Below are positions 42,820 through 51,832 of a stretch of 64,000 nucleotides of DNA, piece after piece. Each line of letters starts with the position of its first letter. Position 1 is the stretch's first letter. The notes under the pieces are model-generated. The model saw nothing but the letters and a program-made list of their open reading frames with translations, had not been told where the DNA came from and did no database searches. This DNA is from ASV31 sp965229765. Lineage in GTDB: Bacteria > Pseudomonadota > Alphaproteobacteria > Rhodobacterales > Rhodobacteraceae. The position numbers and the translations under genes were made by a program. The stretch is from positions 1,178,001 to 1,242,000 of the forward strand of contig CBDDJT010000004.1 in assembly GCA_965229765.1 (NCBI GenBank). The letters are read 5' to 3'.

Positions 42820-44397
42820 ATGGCAAAAATTGCGTTCATTTTGCTGTGCCACAAGGACCCGGAGGCGATCATCCGGCAGGCCCAGCAGCTGACCGCAGCA
42901 GGCGATTGCATCGCCATCCATTTCGACGCCCGCGCCAAGCCCGAGCACTATCGCCAGATCCGCGCGGCGCTGAACGACAACCCCGCCGTGACCTTCGCCG
43001 CCCGGCGAGAGAAGTGCGGCTGGGGAGAATGGTCGCTGGTGCGGGCCACGCTGAACGCTGTCGAGGCGGCTGTCGGCGCGTTTCCGGACGCGACGCATTT
43101 CTACATGCTGTCGGGGGACTGCATGGCGATCAAGTCGGCCCAGTACGCGCACGCCTTTCTGGACGCCGGAGATACCGATTTCATCGAGAGCTTCGACTTC
43201 TTCAAGTCCGACTGGATCAAGACCGGCCTTCGCGAGGAACGGCTGATCTATCGCCACTGATTCAATGAGCGCAAGAACAAGTGGTTGTTCTACAACAGTT
43301 TCTGGCTTCAGCGCTGGCTTGGGCTGAAGCGCAGCGTACCGGACGACCTGGAGATCATGATCGGGTCGCAGTGGTGGTGCCTGCGCCGCCGCACAATCGA
43401 GATGATCCTCGATTATTGCGCGCGGCGGCCTGACGTGATGCGTTTCTTCGCGACCACGTGGATTCCCGACGAGACGTTCTTTCAGACGCTGGTTCCGCAT
43501 CTTGTCCCGCGCGAGCAGATCCAGCGGCGCACGCTGACCTTCCTGCTTTTTACCGACTACGGGATGCCGGTGACCTTCTACAACGATCACTATGACCTGC
43601 TGCTGAGCCAGGATTTCCTGTTTGCGCGCAAGATTTCGCCCGGGGCGACACAGCTCAAGAAGCGGCTGGGTGATCTTTACGCTGATCGCGGGGTAGAGTT
43701 CCGGATATCGAACGAGGGGCAGAGCCTGTTTCATTTCCTGACCCAGCGCGGGCGGGTCGGGCGCCGCTTTGCCCCGCGGTTCTGGGAAACGGAATCCACC
43801 CTGGGGCACGAGCGGGAACTGATGATCCTGACCTGCAAGAAGTGGCACGTGGCCAAGCGTCTTCTGAACGAGGTGCGGCAGGTGACGAACATCCCGGCCA
43901 TCGAATACCTGTTCAACGAGGAAAGCACATGGCTGCCCGACCTTGGCGGCATTCAGGCCAGCATCGAAAAGCGCACGCGGCACCGCCGTGCCCTGATGCG
44001 GATGCTGTTCGACTATCACGACAGCAACCGGCTTATCATCTGCCTCGACCCCGGCAGCATCGACCTTATGCGTGATTTCTACAGCGACCGAAGCCAGACC
44101 CGAATGCTGGAGATCCAGTGCAATTTCAGCGACGACTATCTGATCGGCCACGCCCGGCGCGTGGGCCTTGCCGGCGAGCGCACCCCGTCCGACGTGCTGG
44201 AACGTCTGGTGCCGGCAATCCGTGCGGACGTGGCCTTTGAAAGCGACGAGATCCGCGAGGCGCGGTTTCCCGAAGTGTTCCGGTTTCAGGAATGGGCACC
44301 GCTGGAAGATCGGGCGGCGGCCCTTGCGCGTTTCCTCGATATCCCGCAGGAACGGGCTGTCGAGATCGCATCCAATGACCAAATCTTCGTCGATTAG
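42820..44397 (+). pseudogene. Core-2/I-branching-type glycosyltransferase with DUF5928 tail, broken by in-frame TGA
   Basis: The frame from ATG 42820 reads through to a stop at 44395-44397 except for one TGA at 43258-43260 (codon 147). Before it lies the beta-1,6-N-acetylglucosaminyltransferase-like start (KIAFILLCHKDPEAIIRQAQQL, YMLSGDCMAIKSA). After it the same frame resumes without a gap (FNERKNKWLFYNSFW, IGSQWWCLRRRTIEMIL) and continues into a DUF5928-like C-terminal half. The complete product would be 525 residues. One G-to-A change in a TGG Trp codon would explain it. Possible readings: recent nonsense mutation, sequencing error, or read-through. Codon use and content are intact on both sides, so decay is recent if real. 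If translated separately, the pieces are 146 and about 378 residues. Confidence 0.8.
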
Positions 44398-44405
44398 GGG
44401 ACCCG

Positions 44406-44789
44406 ATGGCCTACGACTATGACGACCAGAACGTGTTCGCCAGGATCCTGCACGGCGAGATCCCCAACGCCACGGTGATCGAGACCGCGCACACGCTCGC
44501 CTTCAACGACATCGCGCCACAGGCGCCGGTCCACGTGCTGGTGATCCCCAAGGGGCCCTACGTCTGCCACGATCATTTCGTGTCGGCGGCCCCGGACGCC
44601 GAGATCGTGGATTTCTACCGCACGGTGGGACGGATCTGCGCCGATCTGGGGATTTGTCCGGGCGAAGGCGGGGCGGGCTATCGCACCATCTCCAACACGG
44701 GCGAGGACGCCGTGCAGGAGGTGCCGCATTTCCACCTGCACATCCTTGGCGGGCGTCCGCTGGGGCGTATGCTGTCAAAGGACGGCTGA
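44406..44789 (+). CDS. HIT family protein (HINT-like)
   Basis: 127-residue histidine-triad nucleotide hydrolase. The active site HFHLHILGGRPLG at the C-terminus holds the H-x-H-x-H motif. The N-terminus DDQNVFARILHGEIPNATVIET and HVLVIPKGPY are typical of HINT purine nucleoside phosphoramidases. ATG 44406, eight bases after the glycosyltransferase stop. Likely a housekeeping gene that shares the upstream transcript. Confidence 0.92.
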   Translation: MAYDYDDQNVFARILHGEIPNATVIETAHTLAFNDIAPQAPVHVLVIPKGPYVCHDHFVSAAPDAEIVDFYRTVGRICADLGICPGEGGAGYRTISNTGEDAVQEVPHFHLHILGGRPLGRMLSKDG

Positions 44790-44874
44790 CGCGGGGGGCG
44801 GCAGGGCGGCGTGCCCCGGCGCTTGTGGCTTGCGCATGAGTTTGGGGACCGGTCGGAACCGCCGCGCGGGCCCG

Positions 44875-45813
44875 TCAGCGCGCGCCGCTGCCGGTAAGGT
44901 CAAGGAACACGTCCTCTAGATCGGGCTCTCGCGTCTGGACGTCGCGGATGCGCACGCCGGCGGTCCGCAGCGCGTCAAGGATCGCATCCGCCGAGGTTTG
45001 CGACCGCCGATAGGACAGGTGCAGCGCCCCGTCAGGCGTGTCGCGCCGATCCACGCCCGAAGGCAGGTCCAGCGCGCCGGCGGGCGTCTCTGGGTGGATC
45101 ACCAGCGTCTTGGCGTCCAGCCGTCCGACCAGCGCGTCGGTGCGGTCGCGCGCCACCACCTGCCCCTGGTCGATGATGGCGATCTCGTCGCACATCTCTT
45201 CCGCCTCTTCGAGGTAGTGGGTGGTCAGGATGATCGTCATCCCCTCTTCGGTGTTCAGCCTTCGGACGTTTTCCCACAGCATCTGGCGCAGTTCGATATC
45301 GACGCCCGCCGTGGGTTCGTCCAGCACCAGAACGCGGGGACGGTGAACCAGTGCCTTGCCGAGCAGAAGGCGACGGCGCATCCCGCCCGAGAGCGACCGC
45401 GCATAAGCCTCGGCCTTGTCGGTCAGGCCGATCATGCGCAGCACCTCGTCGGTGCGGCGGGCGGATTTCGGCACGCCATAAAGGCCCGCCTGCACCTCCA
45501 GCGCGGCGCGCGGGGTGAAGAAGGGATCAAGGTTCAGTTCCTGCGGCATGACGCCGATCGAGGCGCGCGACTGGCGTGGGTTCACGTCCTGGTCAAAGCC
45601 CCAGATGCGCACGCGGCCCGCCGTCTTCAGGACCAGACCGGCAAGAATGTTGATCGTCGTCGACTTGCCGGCGCCGTTCGGCCCCAGAAGGCCAAAGATC
45701 GAGCCGGCGGGAATCGACAGGTCGATGCCCTTCAGTGCCTCTTTCGGGGGCTGCCCCGCGCTTGACGCATAGGTCTTGCGCAGTCCCTCGATCTCAATCG
45801 CCTGTGCGGTCAT
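44875..45813 (-). CDS. ABC-2 type transporter ATP-binding protein
   Basis: 312-residue ATPase of the drug/polysaccharide export class. Walker A LLGPNGAGKSTTINIL near 42, signature SLSGGMRRRLLLGKAL near 145, Walker B VLVLDEPTAGVDIE, H-loop TTHYLEEAEEM. The C-terminal 90 residues form the domain found in YadG/CcmA-type ATPases. No permease gene is adjacent: the strand downstream carries a HIT gene facing it, and upstream a divergent zinc-finger gene. The partner is elsewhere. Confidence 0.88.
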   Translation of the reverse strand: MTAQAIEIEGLRKTYASSAGQPPKEALKGIDLSIPAGSIFGLLGPNGAGKSTTINILAGLVLKTAGRVRIWGFDQDVNPRQSRASIGVMPQELNLDPFFTPRAALEVQAGLYGVPKSARRTDEVLRMIGLTDKAEAYARSLSGGMRRRLLLGKALVHRPRVLVLDEPTAGVDIELRQMLWENVRRLNTEEGMTIILTTHYLEEAEEMCDEIAIIDQGQVVARDRTDALVGRLDAKTLVIHPETPAGALDLPSGVDRRDTPDGALHLSYRRSQTSADAILDALRTAGVRIRDVQTREPDLEDVFLDLTGSGAR

Positions 45814-45910
45814 CGGCCCTGTCGCGCCCCTTGTTCGCCGCATCCTGATCGCTATGATGCCGAACGGACATAAGCCGGACGATCCCCGGCCACAAGCGCA
45901 CGAGGCCCCA

Positions 45911-46102
45911 ATGCCCATCGACCCGCCCGAGACAGAGGTTGTCACCCAATGGCGCGTCGCCTGTGACGGCGGCGAGGGCGCGCTGGGCCATCCGCGCGTC
46001 TGGCTGTCGCTTTCGCACGACACGGGTTTCGTGGAATGCGGCTATTGCGACAAGAAGTTCGTCCACGCGGATTTCGCCAAGGCCGGGGCGACAGAGGTCT
46101 AG
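45911..46102 (+). CDS. Small zinc-finger protein (zf-CHCC, NDUFS6-like)
   Basis: 63 residues. The zinc ligands are C18, H27, C43 and C46 in VACDGGEGALGH and FVECGYCDKKF. This matches the bacterial homologue of the mitochondrial complex I subunit NDUFS6, a NADH dehydrogenase accessory factor in alphaproteobacteria. ATG 45911. Divergent from the ABC ATPase gene. Complex I genes are not in the window. Confidence 0.87.
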   Translation: MPIDPPETEVVTQWRVACDGGEGALGHPRVWLSLSHDTGFVECGYCDKKFVHADFAKAGATEV

Positions 46103-46457
46103 GCGCGTCCCGCCCGTCAAGGTCTTGCCGATATCGGGTGCCAATTCTTCCGCGTCACCAGTTCGCAAGCCTTCAGGTAAGATACCCCTTCCGTGCGCCC
46201 GCTGGCCGCGTAACCGTCCCTTGTGATCGGGGCGATGGTGCCCTCTGCGCCGGGCCCTTCGCGCCAGAGCCCCGCCATTGAGAGGCGCTGGGCGCCTTCG
46301 CGGGCGCGGGCGGGCTGGCGATGGTGCTGGGCATCGTCGCGCTGCTGTTCAACACCGGTTCGATCCTCGAGACGCTGTCGGGATAGCGGGCCGCGCCGCT
46401 GGACTTCGTTTCCCCGGCGCGCCATGAACGGGTGGCATGCAACGCTGGAGGGACGAC
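46103..46457. other. Gap before polA with gene-like fragments
   Basis: This 355-bp stretch has no clear complete gene. On the plus strand, a frame after the stop at 46279-46281 encodes a hydrophobic segment LGAFAGAGGLAMVLGIVALL ending at TAG 46384-46386, with no start codon before the middle. A different frame just upstream (VIGAMVPSAPGP) could join to it by one frameshift. The picture fits a decayed small membrane-protein gene. GGAGG at 46447-46451 is the polA ribosome site. Confidence 0.45.
46117..46278 (-). CDS. Possible small ORF, uncertain
   Basis: 53 residues from ATG 46278, with high third-position GC over its first half and text such as GTIAPITRDGYAASGRTEGVSYLKA. There is no ribosome site and no family I recognise. 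It lies in the 355-bp gap between the zinc-finger gene and polA and could be a small gene, a remnant, or chance. Confidence 0.25.
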   Translation of the reverse strand: MAGLWREGPGAEGTIAPITRDGYAASGRTEGVSYLKACELVTRKNWHPISARP

Positions 46458-49265
46458 ATGGCATTCGGCAAGGGCTGCCATCTGCACCTGATCGACGGGT
46501 CGGCGTTCATCTTTCGCGCATTTCATGCGCTGCCGCCCCTGACGCGCAAGTCCGACGGTCTGCCGATCGGGGCGGTGTCGGGCTTCGTCAACATGATCTG
46601 GAAGATGGTCGAGGATAACCGCGGTCCCGACGCTCCTACCCATGTGGCGGTGGTGTTCGACAAGGGCAGTCACACGTTCCGCAACGACCTGTACGACCAG
46701 TACAAGGCCAACCGTGACGCGATGCCAGAGGACCTGCGCCCGCAGATCCCGCTAACGCGCGAGGCTACGCGTGCCTTCAACATCGCCTGCCTCGAGCAGG
46801 AGGGCTATGAGGCCGACGATATCATCGCCACGCTGTCCTGCCGGGCGCGTGACGCGGGTGGTCGGGTGACGATCGTGTCGTCCGACAAGGACCTGATGCA
46901 GCTGGTGGGCGACGGGGTCGAGATGTTCGATGCCATGAAGAACCGCCGCATCGGCCCCGCAGAGGTCGAGGAAAAGTTCGGCGTCGGCCCAGACCGGGTG
47001 GTCGACGTGCAGGCGCTGGCGGGCGACAGCGTCGACAACGTGCCCGGCGCTCCCGGCATCGGGGTCAAGACCGCCGCGCTGCTGATCAACGAATACGGCG
47101 ATCTCGATGCCCTGCTGGAGCGTGCGGACGAGATCAAGCAGCCCAAGCGGCGCCAGTCGCTGATCGAGAATGCCGGGCAGATCCGCCTGTCGCGGCAACT
47201 GGTGCAGCTTGACTGCGACATGCCTCTTGAAGTGCCTCTCGACTCGCTGGAGGTCAGGGAACCCGAGGCGGGGCCGCTGCTGGACTTCCTGACGCTGATG
47301 GAATTTCGCACGATTACCCGCCGCGTGGCCGAAACGCTGGGTGTCGATGTGCCCGCGATAGAGGCCGTCGCGCCGCAGGCCGCCACACCCGCCGGAGAGC
47401 CGGAAACGCCCGAAGATCTGCCCTTCGATCACGGCGCCTATGAATGGGTGCGCGACATGGCGGGGCTTCAGGTCTGGATCGACCGTATCCGCCAGCGTGG
47501 CTGGGTCGCGGTGGACACGGAAACGACCGGCCTGAACGAGATGCGCGCCGATCTGGTCGGTGTCTCGCTGGCGGTAGAGCCGGGGCAGGCCTGCTATATC
47601 CCGCTGGCGCACCGGCCCGAAAGCACCGACGACCTGTTCGGCTCGAACGCGCTGGCCGAGGGGCAGATCCCGCTGGACGACGCGCTGGACGCGCTGCGCC
47701 CTGTGCTGGAGGATGATGCGATCCTGAAGATCGGCCAGAACATCAAGTACGATGCCAAGATTCTTGCCCGCCATGGCGTGCAGGTGGCACCGATCGACGA
47801 CACCATGCTGATTTCCTACGCGATGCATGGCGGGCTGCACGGGCACGGGATGGACACGCTGTCCGAACGCTATCTTGGCCATCACCCGATCCCGATCAAG
47901 GAACTGATCGGGTCGGGCAAGGCACAGAAGACCTTTGACCGCGTCCCCGTGCAAGAGGCGGTGAAATACGCCGCAGAGGATGCCGACATCACCCTGCGGC
48001 TTTGGCAGCTTCTGAAGCCCCAGTTGCATCAGGCCCGCGTGACGACGGTCTACGAGACGCTTGAACGTCCGCTTGTTCCGGTGCTCGCGCGCATGGAAAT
48101 GGCGGGCGTAAAGGTCGATCGCAACACGCTGTCGCGCATGTCCGGCGCCTTTGCCCAGAAGATGGCCGCGCTGGAAGAGGAGTTGATCGGCCTTGCGGGC
48201 CGGAGCTTCAACGTCAATTCGCCTGCACAGGTGGGTCAAATCCTGTTCGAGGACATGGCGCTGGAGGGCGGCAAGAAGACCAAGACAGGGCAATGGTCGA
48301 CCCCGGCGGATGTGCTGGAGGATCTTGCGACACTGCATGATTTCCCTGCGCGCGTGCTGGATTACCGCCAGCTTCAGAAGCTGAAATCCACCTATACCGA
48401 CGCGCTTCAGGATCATATCCACCCCGACACGGGCCGCGTGCACACGTCCTACGTGATTTCGGGTGCGAGCACCGGGCGGCTGGCCTCGACCGACCCCAAC
48501 CTGCAGAACATTCCCGTCCGCAGCGAGGAAGGCCGCCGTATCCGAGAGGCATTCGTCGCCGATGCGGGCAAGGTCCTGGTCAGTCTCGACTACAGCCAGA
48601 TCGAATTGCGTATCCTGGCCCATATCGCCGACATTCCCGCGCTGAAGCAGGCCTTTGCCGAGGGTCAGGACATTCACGCGATGACCGCGTCAGAGATGTT
48701 CGATGTGCCGCTGGATCAGATGACGCCGGATATCCGGCGGCAGGCCAAGGCGATCAACTTCGGCGTGATCTATGGGATTTCCGGCTTTGGGCTTGCACGC
48801 AACCTGCGCATTCCGCGGGCCGAGGCGCAGGGCTTCATTGACCGCTATTTCGAGCGTTTCCCCGGCATCAAGGCCTACATGGACGCCACGGTGACCTTCG
48901 CAAAGGAGCATGGCTACGTCGAAACCCTGTTCGGGCGCCGCATCCATACGCCCGAGATCAACGCCAAGGGGCCGACCGCCGGTTTCGCCAAGCGCGCCGC
49001 GATCAACGCCCCGATCCAGGGAACAGCCGCCGACATCATCCGGCGCGCGATGGTGCGGATGGAAGACGCGGTGGGCGACCTGCCCGCGAAGATGCTGTTG
49101 CAGGTCCATGACGAACTGATCTTCGAGGTGCAGGAGGGCGCGGTGGATGACCTGATCGCCGCCGCCCGCGGGGTGATGGAAGCCGCGTCGCATCCGGCGG
49201 TGCATCTGGACGTGCCGCTGGTGGTCGATGCGGGGCAGGGCGCCAACTGGGCCGAGGCGCATTGA
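46458..49265 (+). CDS. polA: DNA polymerase I
   Basis: 935-residue repair and primer-removal polymerase. 5'-3' exonuclease domain about 1-290 (LIDGSAFIFRAFHA, GYEADDIIATL, SSDKDLMQL). 3'-5' proofreading domain about 335-525 with VDTETTGLNE near 352, so proofreading residues are intact. Polymerase domain to the end: VSLDYSQIELR near 710, QAKAINFGVIYGISGFGLA, and VHDELIF near 886. Start ATG 46458, seven bases after GGAGG. Its TGA overlaps the next ATG by one base. Confidence 0.98.
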   Translation: MAFGKGCHLHLIDGSAFIFRAFHALPPLTRKSDGLPIGAVSGFVNMIWKMVEDNRGPDAPTHVAVVFDKGSHTFRNDLYDQYKANRDAMPEDLRPQIPLTREATRAFNIACLEQEGYEADDIIATLSCRARDAGGRVTIVSSDKDLMQLVGDGVEMFDAMKNRRIGPAEVEEKFGVGPDRVVDVQALAGDSVDNVPGAPGIGVKTAALLINEYGDLDALLERADEIKQPKRRQSLIENAGQIRLSRQLVQLDCDMPLEVPLDSLEVREPEAGPLLDFLTLMEFRTITRRVAETLGVDVPAIEAVAPQAATPAGEPETPEDLPFDHGAYEWVRDMAGLQVWIDRIRQRGWVAVDTETTGLNEMRADLVGVSLAVEPGQACYIPLAHRPESTDDLFGSNALAEGQIPLDDALDALRPVLEDDAILKIGQNIKYDAKILARHGVQVAPIDDTMLISYAMHGGLHGHGMDTLSERYLGHHPIPIKELIGSGKAQKTFDRVPVQEAVKYAAEDADITLRLWQLLKPQLHQARVTTVYETLERPLVPVLARMEMAGVKVDRNTLSRMSGAFAQKMAALEEELIGLAGRSFNVNSPAQVGQILFEDMALEGGKKTKTGQWSTPADVLEDLATLHDFPARVLDYRQLQKLKSTYTDALQDHIHPDTGRVHTSYVISGASTGRLASTDPNLQNIPVRSEEGRRIREAFVADAGKVLVSLDYSQIELRILAHIADIPALKQAFAEGQDIHAMTASEMFDVPLDQMTPDIRRQAKAINFGVIYGISGFGLARNLRIPRAEAQGFIDRYFERFPGIKAYMDATVTFAKEHGYVETLFGRRIHTPEINAKGPTAGFAKRAAINAPIQGTAADIIRRAMVRMEDAVGDLPAKMLLQVHDELIFEVQEGAVDDLIAAARGVMEAASHPAVHLDVPLVVDAGQGANWAEAH

Positions 49266-50062
49266 TGGATGATATCGTTCTGGTCGACTTGGCCGAGGGG
49301 GTGGCGACCGTCACCCTGAACCGGCCGGAAAAGAAGAACGCGCTGAGCATGGAGATGTTCGCCGCCATCGCCGAGGCGGGCGAGGGGCTGAAGGCCGTGG
49401 CGGGACTGCGCGCGGTGATCCTGACCGGCGCGGGCGGCGATTTCTGCGCGGGGCTCGATTTCGCGGCGATGGGCCAGATGGCCTCGGACCTCGACGCGAT
49501 GCGCGCCCGTCTTGCCACGCCCCTGCCCGGCGTGGCGGCGAACTGGTTCCAGAAACCGTCCACCGTCTGGGCCGAATTGCCGGTGCCGGTCATTGCGGCG
49601 ATCGAAGGCGTGTGCCTTGGCGGCGGCTTGCAGATCGCGCTGGGCGCGGACATCCGGCTGGCCCGGCCGGACGCGCGCCTGTCGATCATGGAATCGCGCT
49701 GGGGCCTGATCCCCGACATGGGGATCACCCAGTCGCTGCCCAAGCTCATGCGTGCCGATCAGGCCAAGCGCCTGATGATGACGGCCGAGATGGTCACCGG
49801 CGACCGGGCCGCCGCGCTCGGGCTGGTGACGGAGCTGGCCGAGGACCCGATGGCGGACGCCCGCGCCCTGGCCGCCGGGATTGCCGCCCGCTCGCCCGAT
49901 GCCGTGGCCGGGATCAAGCGGCTGGTGGACAGCACCTGGACCCTGCCAGAGGGCGAGGGGCTGGCCGTCGAGGCCGCCTTGCAGGCGCCGATCATCGGGG
50001 CGCCCAACCAGATCGAGGCGGTGGCGGCCAACCTGCAGAAGCGCCCGCCAAGGTTCCGGTGA
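49265..50062 (+). CDS. Enoyl-CoA hydratase/isomerase (crotonase) family protein
   Basis: 265 residues. Oxyanion-hole segments are LTGAGGDFCAGLDF near 55 and IEGVCLGGGLQIALGADIRLA near 115; the catalytic region is MESRWGLIPDMGITQSLPKL, where a Glu is expected. The start LNRPEKKNALS is typical. It probably hydrates or isomerises an acyl-CoA, but the family has many reactions. One-base overlap with polA and 4-bp overlap with the next gene suggest a shared transcript. Confidence 0.9.
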   Translation: MDDIVLVDLAEGVATVTLNRPEKKNALSMEMFAAIAEAGEGLKAVAGLRAVILTGAGGDFCAGLDFAAMGQMASDLDAMRARLATPLPGVAANWFQKPSTVWAELPVPVIAAIEGVCLGGGLQIALGADIRLARPDARLSIMESRWGLIPDMGITQSLPKLMRADQAKRLMMTAEMVTGDRAAALGLVTELAEDPMADARALAAGIAARSPDAVAGIKRLVDSTWTLPEGEGLAVEAALQAPIIGAPNQIEAVAANLQKRPPRFR

Positions 50063-50622
50063 CAGAGGTCGAGGTCCGCTCTCGCGCGGATCTGCGCACA
50101 TGGCTGGCGGCGCACCACGCCAGCCACGGCTCGGTCTGGCTGGTGACGTGGAAGAAGCATACAGATCACTATGTGCCCTTCGGAGACCTGGTCGAGGAAC
50201 TGCTGTGCTGGGGCTGGGTGGACAGCCGAACGCGCGGCGTGGATGCCGACCGCTCCAGCGTGCTGATCGCGCCGCGCAACCCGAAAAGCGCGTGGTCGGC
50301 GGTGAACAAGGCCAAGGTCGAGGCCGCGCGCGCGTCCGGCGCCATGACCCCGGCGGGCGAGGCGCTGATCGCCGCGGCGGTGGAGAACGGGATGTGGACC
50401 TTCCTCGACGATGTCGAGCGGCTGGAGGTTCCGGAGGATCTGGCCGCCGCGCTGGACGCCGCGGGGCAGCGCGCCACCTGGGATGGCTGGCCGCGCAGCG
50501 TGCGGCGCGGCACGCTGGAATGGATCAAGACGGCCAGGACCGGGGCAACGCGGGCGAAACGGATCGCGGACGTGACGGGCAGCGCGGCGCAGGGTCTGCG
50601 CCCCAGCCCGTTCCGGCGCTAG
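50059..50622 (+). CDS. YdeI/OmpD-associated family protein
   Basis: 187 residues. Features are VEVRSRADLRTWLAAHHASHGSVWLVTWKK, ELLCWGWVDSRTRGVDADRSSVLIAPRNPKSAWSAVNKA, and the C-terminal WDGWPRSVRRGTLEWIKTARTGATRAKRI, the bacteriocin-protection/YdeI pattern. Function unclear; some relatives are linked to peptide resistance. GTG 50059 overlaps the enoyl-CoA hydratase stop by 4 bp. Confidence 0.87.
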   Translation: MTEVEVRSRADLRTWLAAHHASHGSVWLVTWKKHTDHYVPFGDLVEELLCWGWVDSRTRGVDADRSSVLIAPRNPKSAWSAVNKAKVEAARASGAMTPAGEALIAAAVENGMWTFLDDVERLEVPEDLAAALDAAGQRATWDGWPRSVRRGTLEWIKTARTGATRAKRIADVTGSAAQGLRPSPFRR

Positions 50623-50631
50623 CGGGAACGG

Positions 50632-50677
50632 GCAAGAGTTTTGCAAAACTCTTGCAAGAGCCTTGCAAGGCTCTTGC
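50632..50677. terminator. Two overlapping perfect 24-bp palindromes between convergent genes
   Basis: Palindrome one (50632-50655; arm GCAAGAGTTTTG) and palindrome two (50654-50677; arm GCAAGAGCCTTG) share two bases and have near-identical outer arms. They sit between the converging YdeI-type and cupin genes and can stop transcripts from either side, although no long T-run follows. Confidence 0.6.
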
Positions 50678-50702
50678 CACCCTTCGCCCGCGCGGCGGGG
50701 CC

Positions 50703-51074
50703 CTAGCCCTTCCCGGCCTCCGGCCCATCAAGGTCGGTCTGGATCCAGCGGTCCGAACAGTGGATGTCGATGGACGACAGCCGCCCGGGGCCGATGTTGC
50801 GGAACTTGTGCGGCACCTTGGCGGGGCCCAGCAGGATGTCGCCCGCCTCGGCCTCGATCTCGTCCTCGCCGATGGTGAAGATCGCCCGGCCCTCGCGCAG
50901 GATGAAGACCTCGTCATAGGGGTGCACATGCAGCACGGGCCCCGATCCGATGACGTCCGAGGAAAAGAACAGCACGGTGACGTCCGTGCCGATCTGGTGG
51001 CCCTCGAACCGGCCCTTCCACAGCTCGGGCGCGCTGCCCCAGTCGGCCCGCCCCAGCTTCAGCCCCTTGCGCAT
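50703..51074 (-). CDS. Cupin domain protein
   Basis: 123-residue single-domain cupin. The metal site is HVHPYDEVFILREGRAIFTIGE (about 49-70; H-x-H-x3-E) and PHKFRNIGPG later. It may be an enzyme or a binding protein; related short cupins occur beside sugar or aromatic pathways. It forms a short minus-strand group with the regulator upstream (70-bp gap). Substrate unknown. Confidence 0.82.
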   Translation of the reverse strand: MRKGLKLGRADWGSAPELWKGRFEGHQIGTDVTVLFFSSDVIGSGPVLHVHPYDEVFILREGRAIFTIGEDEIEAEAGDILLGPAKVPHKFRNIGPGRLSSIDIHCSDRWIQTDLDGPEAGKG

Positions 51075-51144
51075 GGTGACTCTCCCTCATCTGCTGCGGC
51101 CAGCCTTGCTGCCGCGCGGGTTCTGCGCAAGCCCCGGCGCGCAT

Positions 51145-51828
51145 TCAGCGCCGGTGGGCGTCCGTCGCGAAGAAGTCGGCCAGCCGCTTGCCACGTTCGT
51201 CACGAAAGCGACCTGCGTCGTCCACCGCGGTGATCCGATCCACGCGGAACATGCGGAAATCCTGTCGCAGCTCGCACCATGCGACCAGGGTCCAGACCTT
51301 GCCCCAGAACCACAGGCCCAGCGGCCGGACGGTGCGCGCCGTCACCGCGCCCGCCGCGTCCGCGTAGTCCAGCGTCAGGCGCACCCGGTCTTCCGCCGCG
51401 CGTTCGATCCGGTCCAGCCGGTCGCGCGTCGCGTCGTCGATGGGGCCCGCCGGGATCGCGTGAACGGCCACGGCGGCGGCGCGGGCGCGCGCCTCGGCGG
51501 GCAGGACGGCGTCGATCTTGACCAGCGCCTCCTGCGCGGCGCGCGCCATTCCGGCCCCGCCCCAGGCGCGGATCAGCCGCGCGCCCGCGACCAGCGCCAC
51601 CACCTCGTCGCGGGTGAACATCAGGGGCGGCAGGTCGAACCCGTCGGCCATGACATAGCCATAGCCCGCCGCACCCTCGACCGGCACGCCGCTGGCCTGC
51701 AAGTCGGCGATGTCGCGGTAGATCGTGCGCTCGGACACCTCCAGCGCCTCGGCCAGCTGGCGCGCCGTCACCAGCCGCCTGCCCCGCAGCATCTGCACGA
51801 TCTGGAACAGGCGGTCGGCGCGGCGCAT
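51145..51828 (-). CDS. YafY/WYL-type transcriptional regulator
   Basis: 227 residues. N-terminal HTH_11 (about 1-60; RADRLFQIVQMLRGRRLVTARQLAEALEVSERTIYRDI) and a C-terminal WYL domain (about 130-225; LDYADAAGAVTARTVRPLGLWFWGKVWTLVAWCELRQDFRMFRVDRI). Start ATG 51828; the longer upstream frame is out of family. The VOC gene lies 4 bp upstream on the same strand, an arrangement often seen for this pair, so it likely controls its own operon. Effector unknown. Confidence 0.88.
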   Translation of the reverse strand: MRRADRLFQIVQMLRGRRLVTARQLAEALEVSERTIYRDIADLQASGVPVEGAAGYGYVMADGFDLPPLMFTRDEVVALVAGARLIRAWGGAGMARAAQEALVKIDAVLPAEARARAAAVAVHAIPAGPIDDATRDRLDRIERAAEDRVRLTLDYADAAGAVTARTVRPLGLWFWGKVWTLVAWCELRQDFRMFRVDRITAVDDAGRFRDERGKRLADFFATDAHRR

Positions 51829-51832
51829 CCGG

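Noticed and set aside
43258..43300. TGA at 43258 as a selenocysteine codon
   Set aside because: No SECIS-like hairpin is evident right after the codon, and the family has no redox site here. A point mutation of Trp is simpler.
49262..49264. TTG start for the enoyl-CoA hydratase gene
   Set aside because: ATG at 49265 is one codon later and overlaps the polA stop by one base, the normal coupling pattern.
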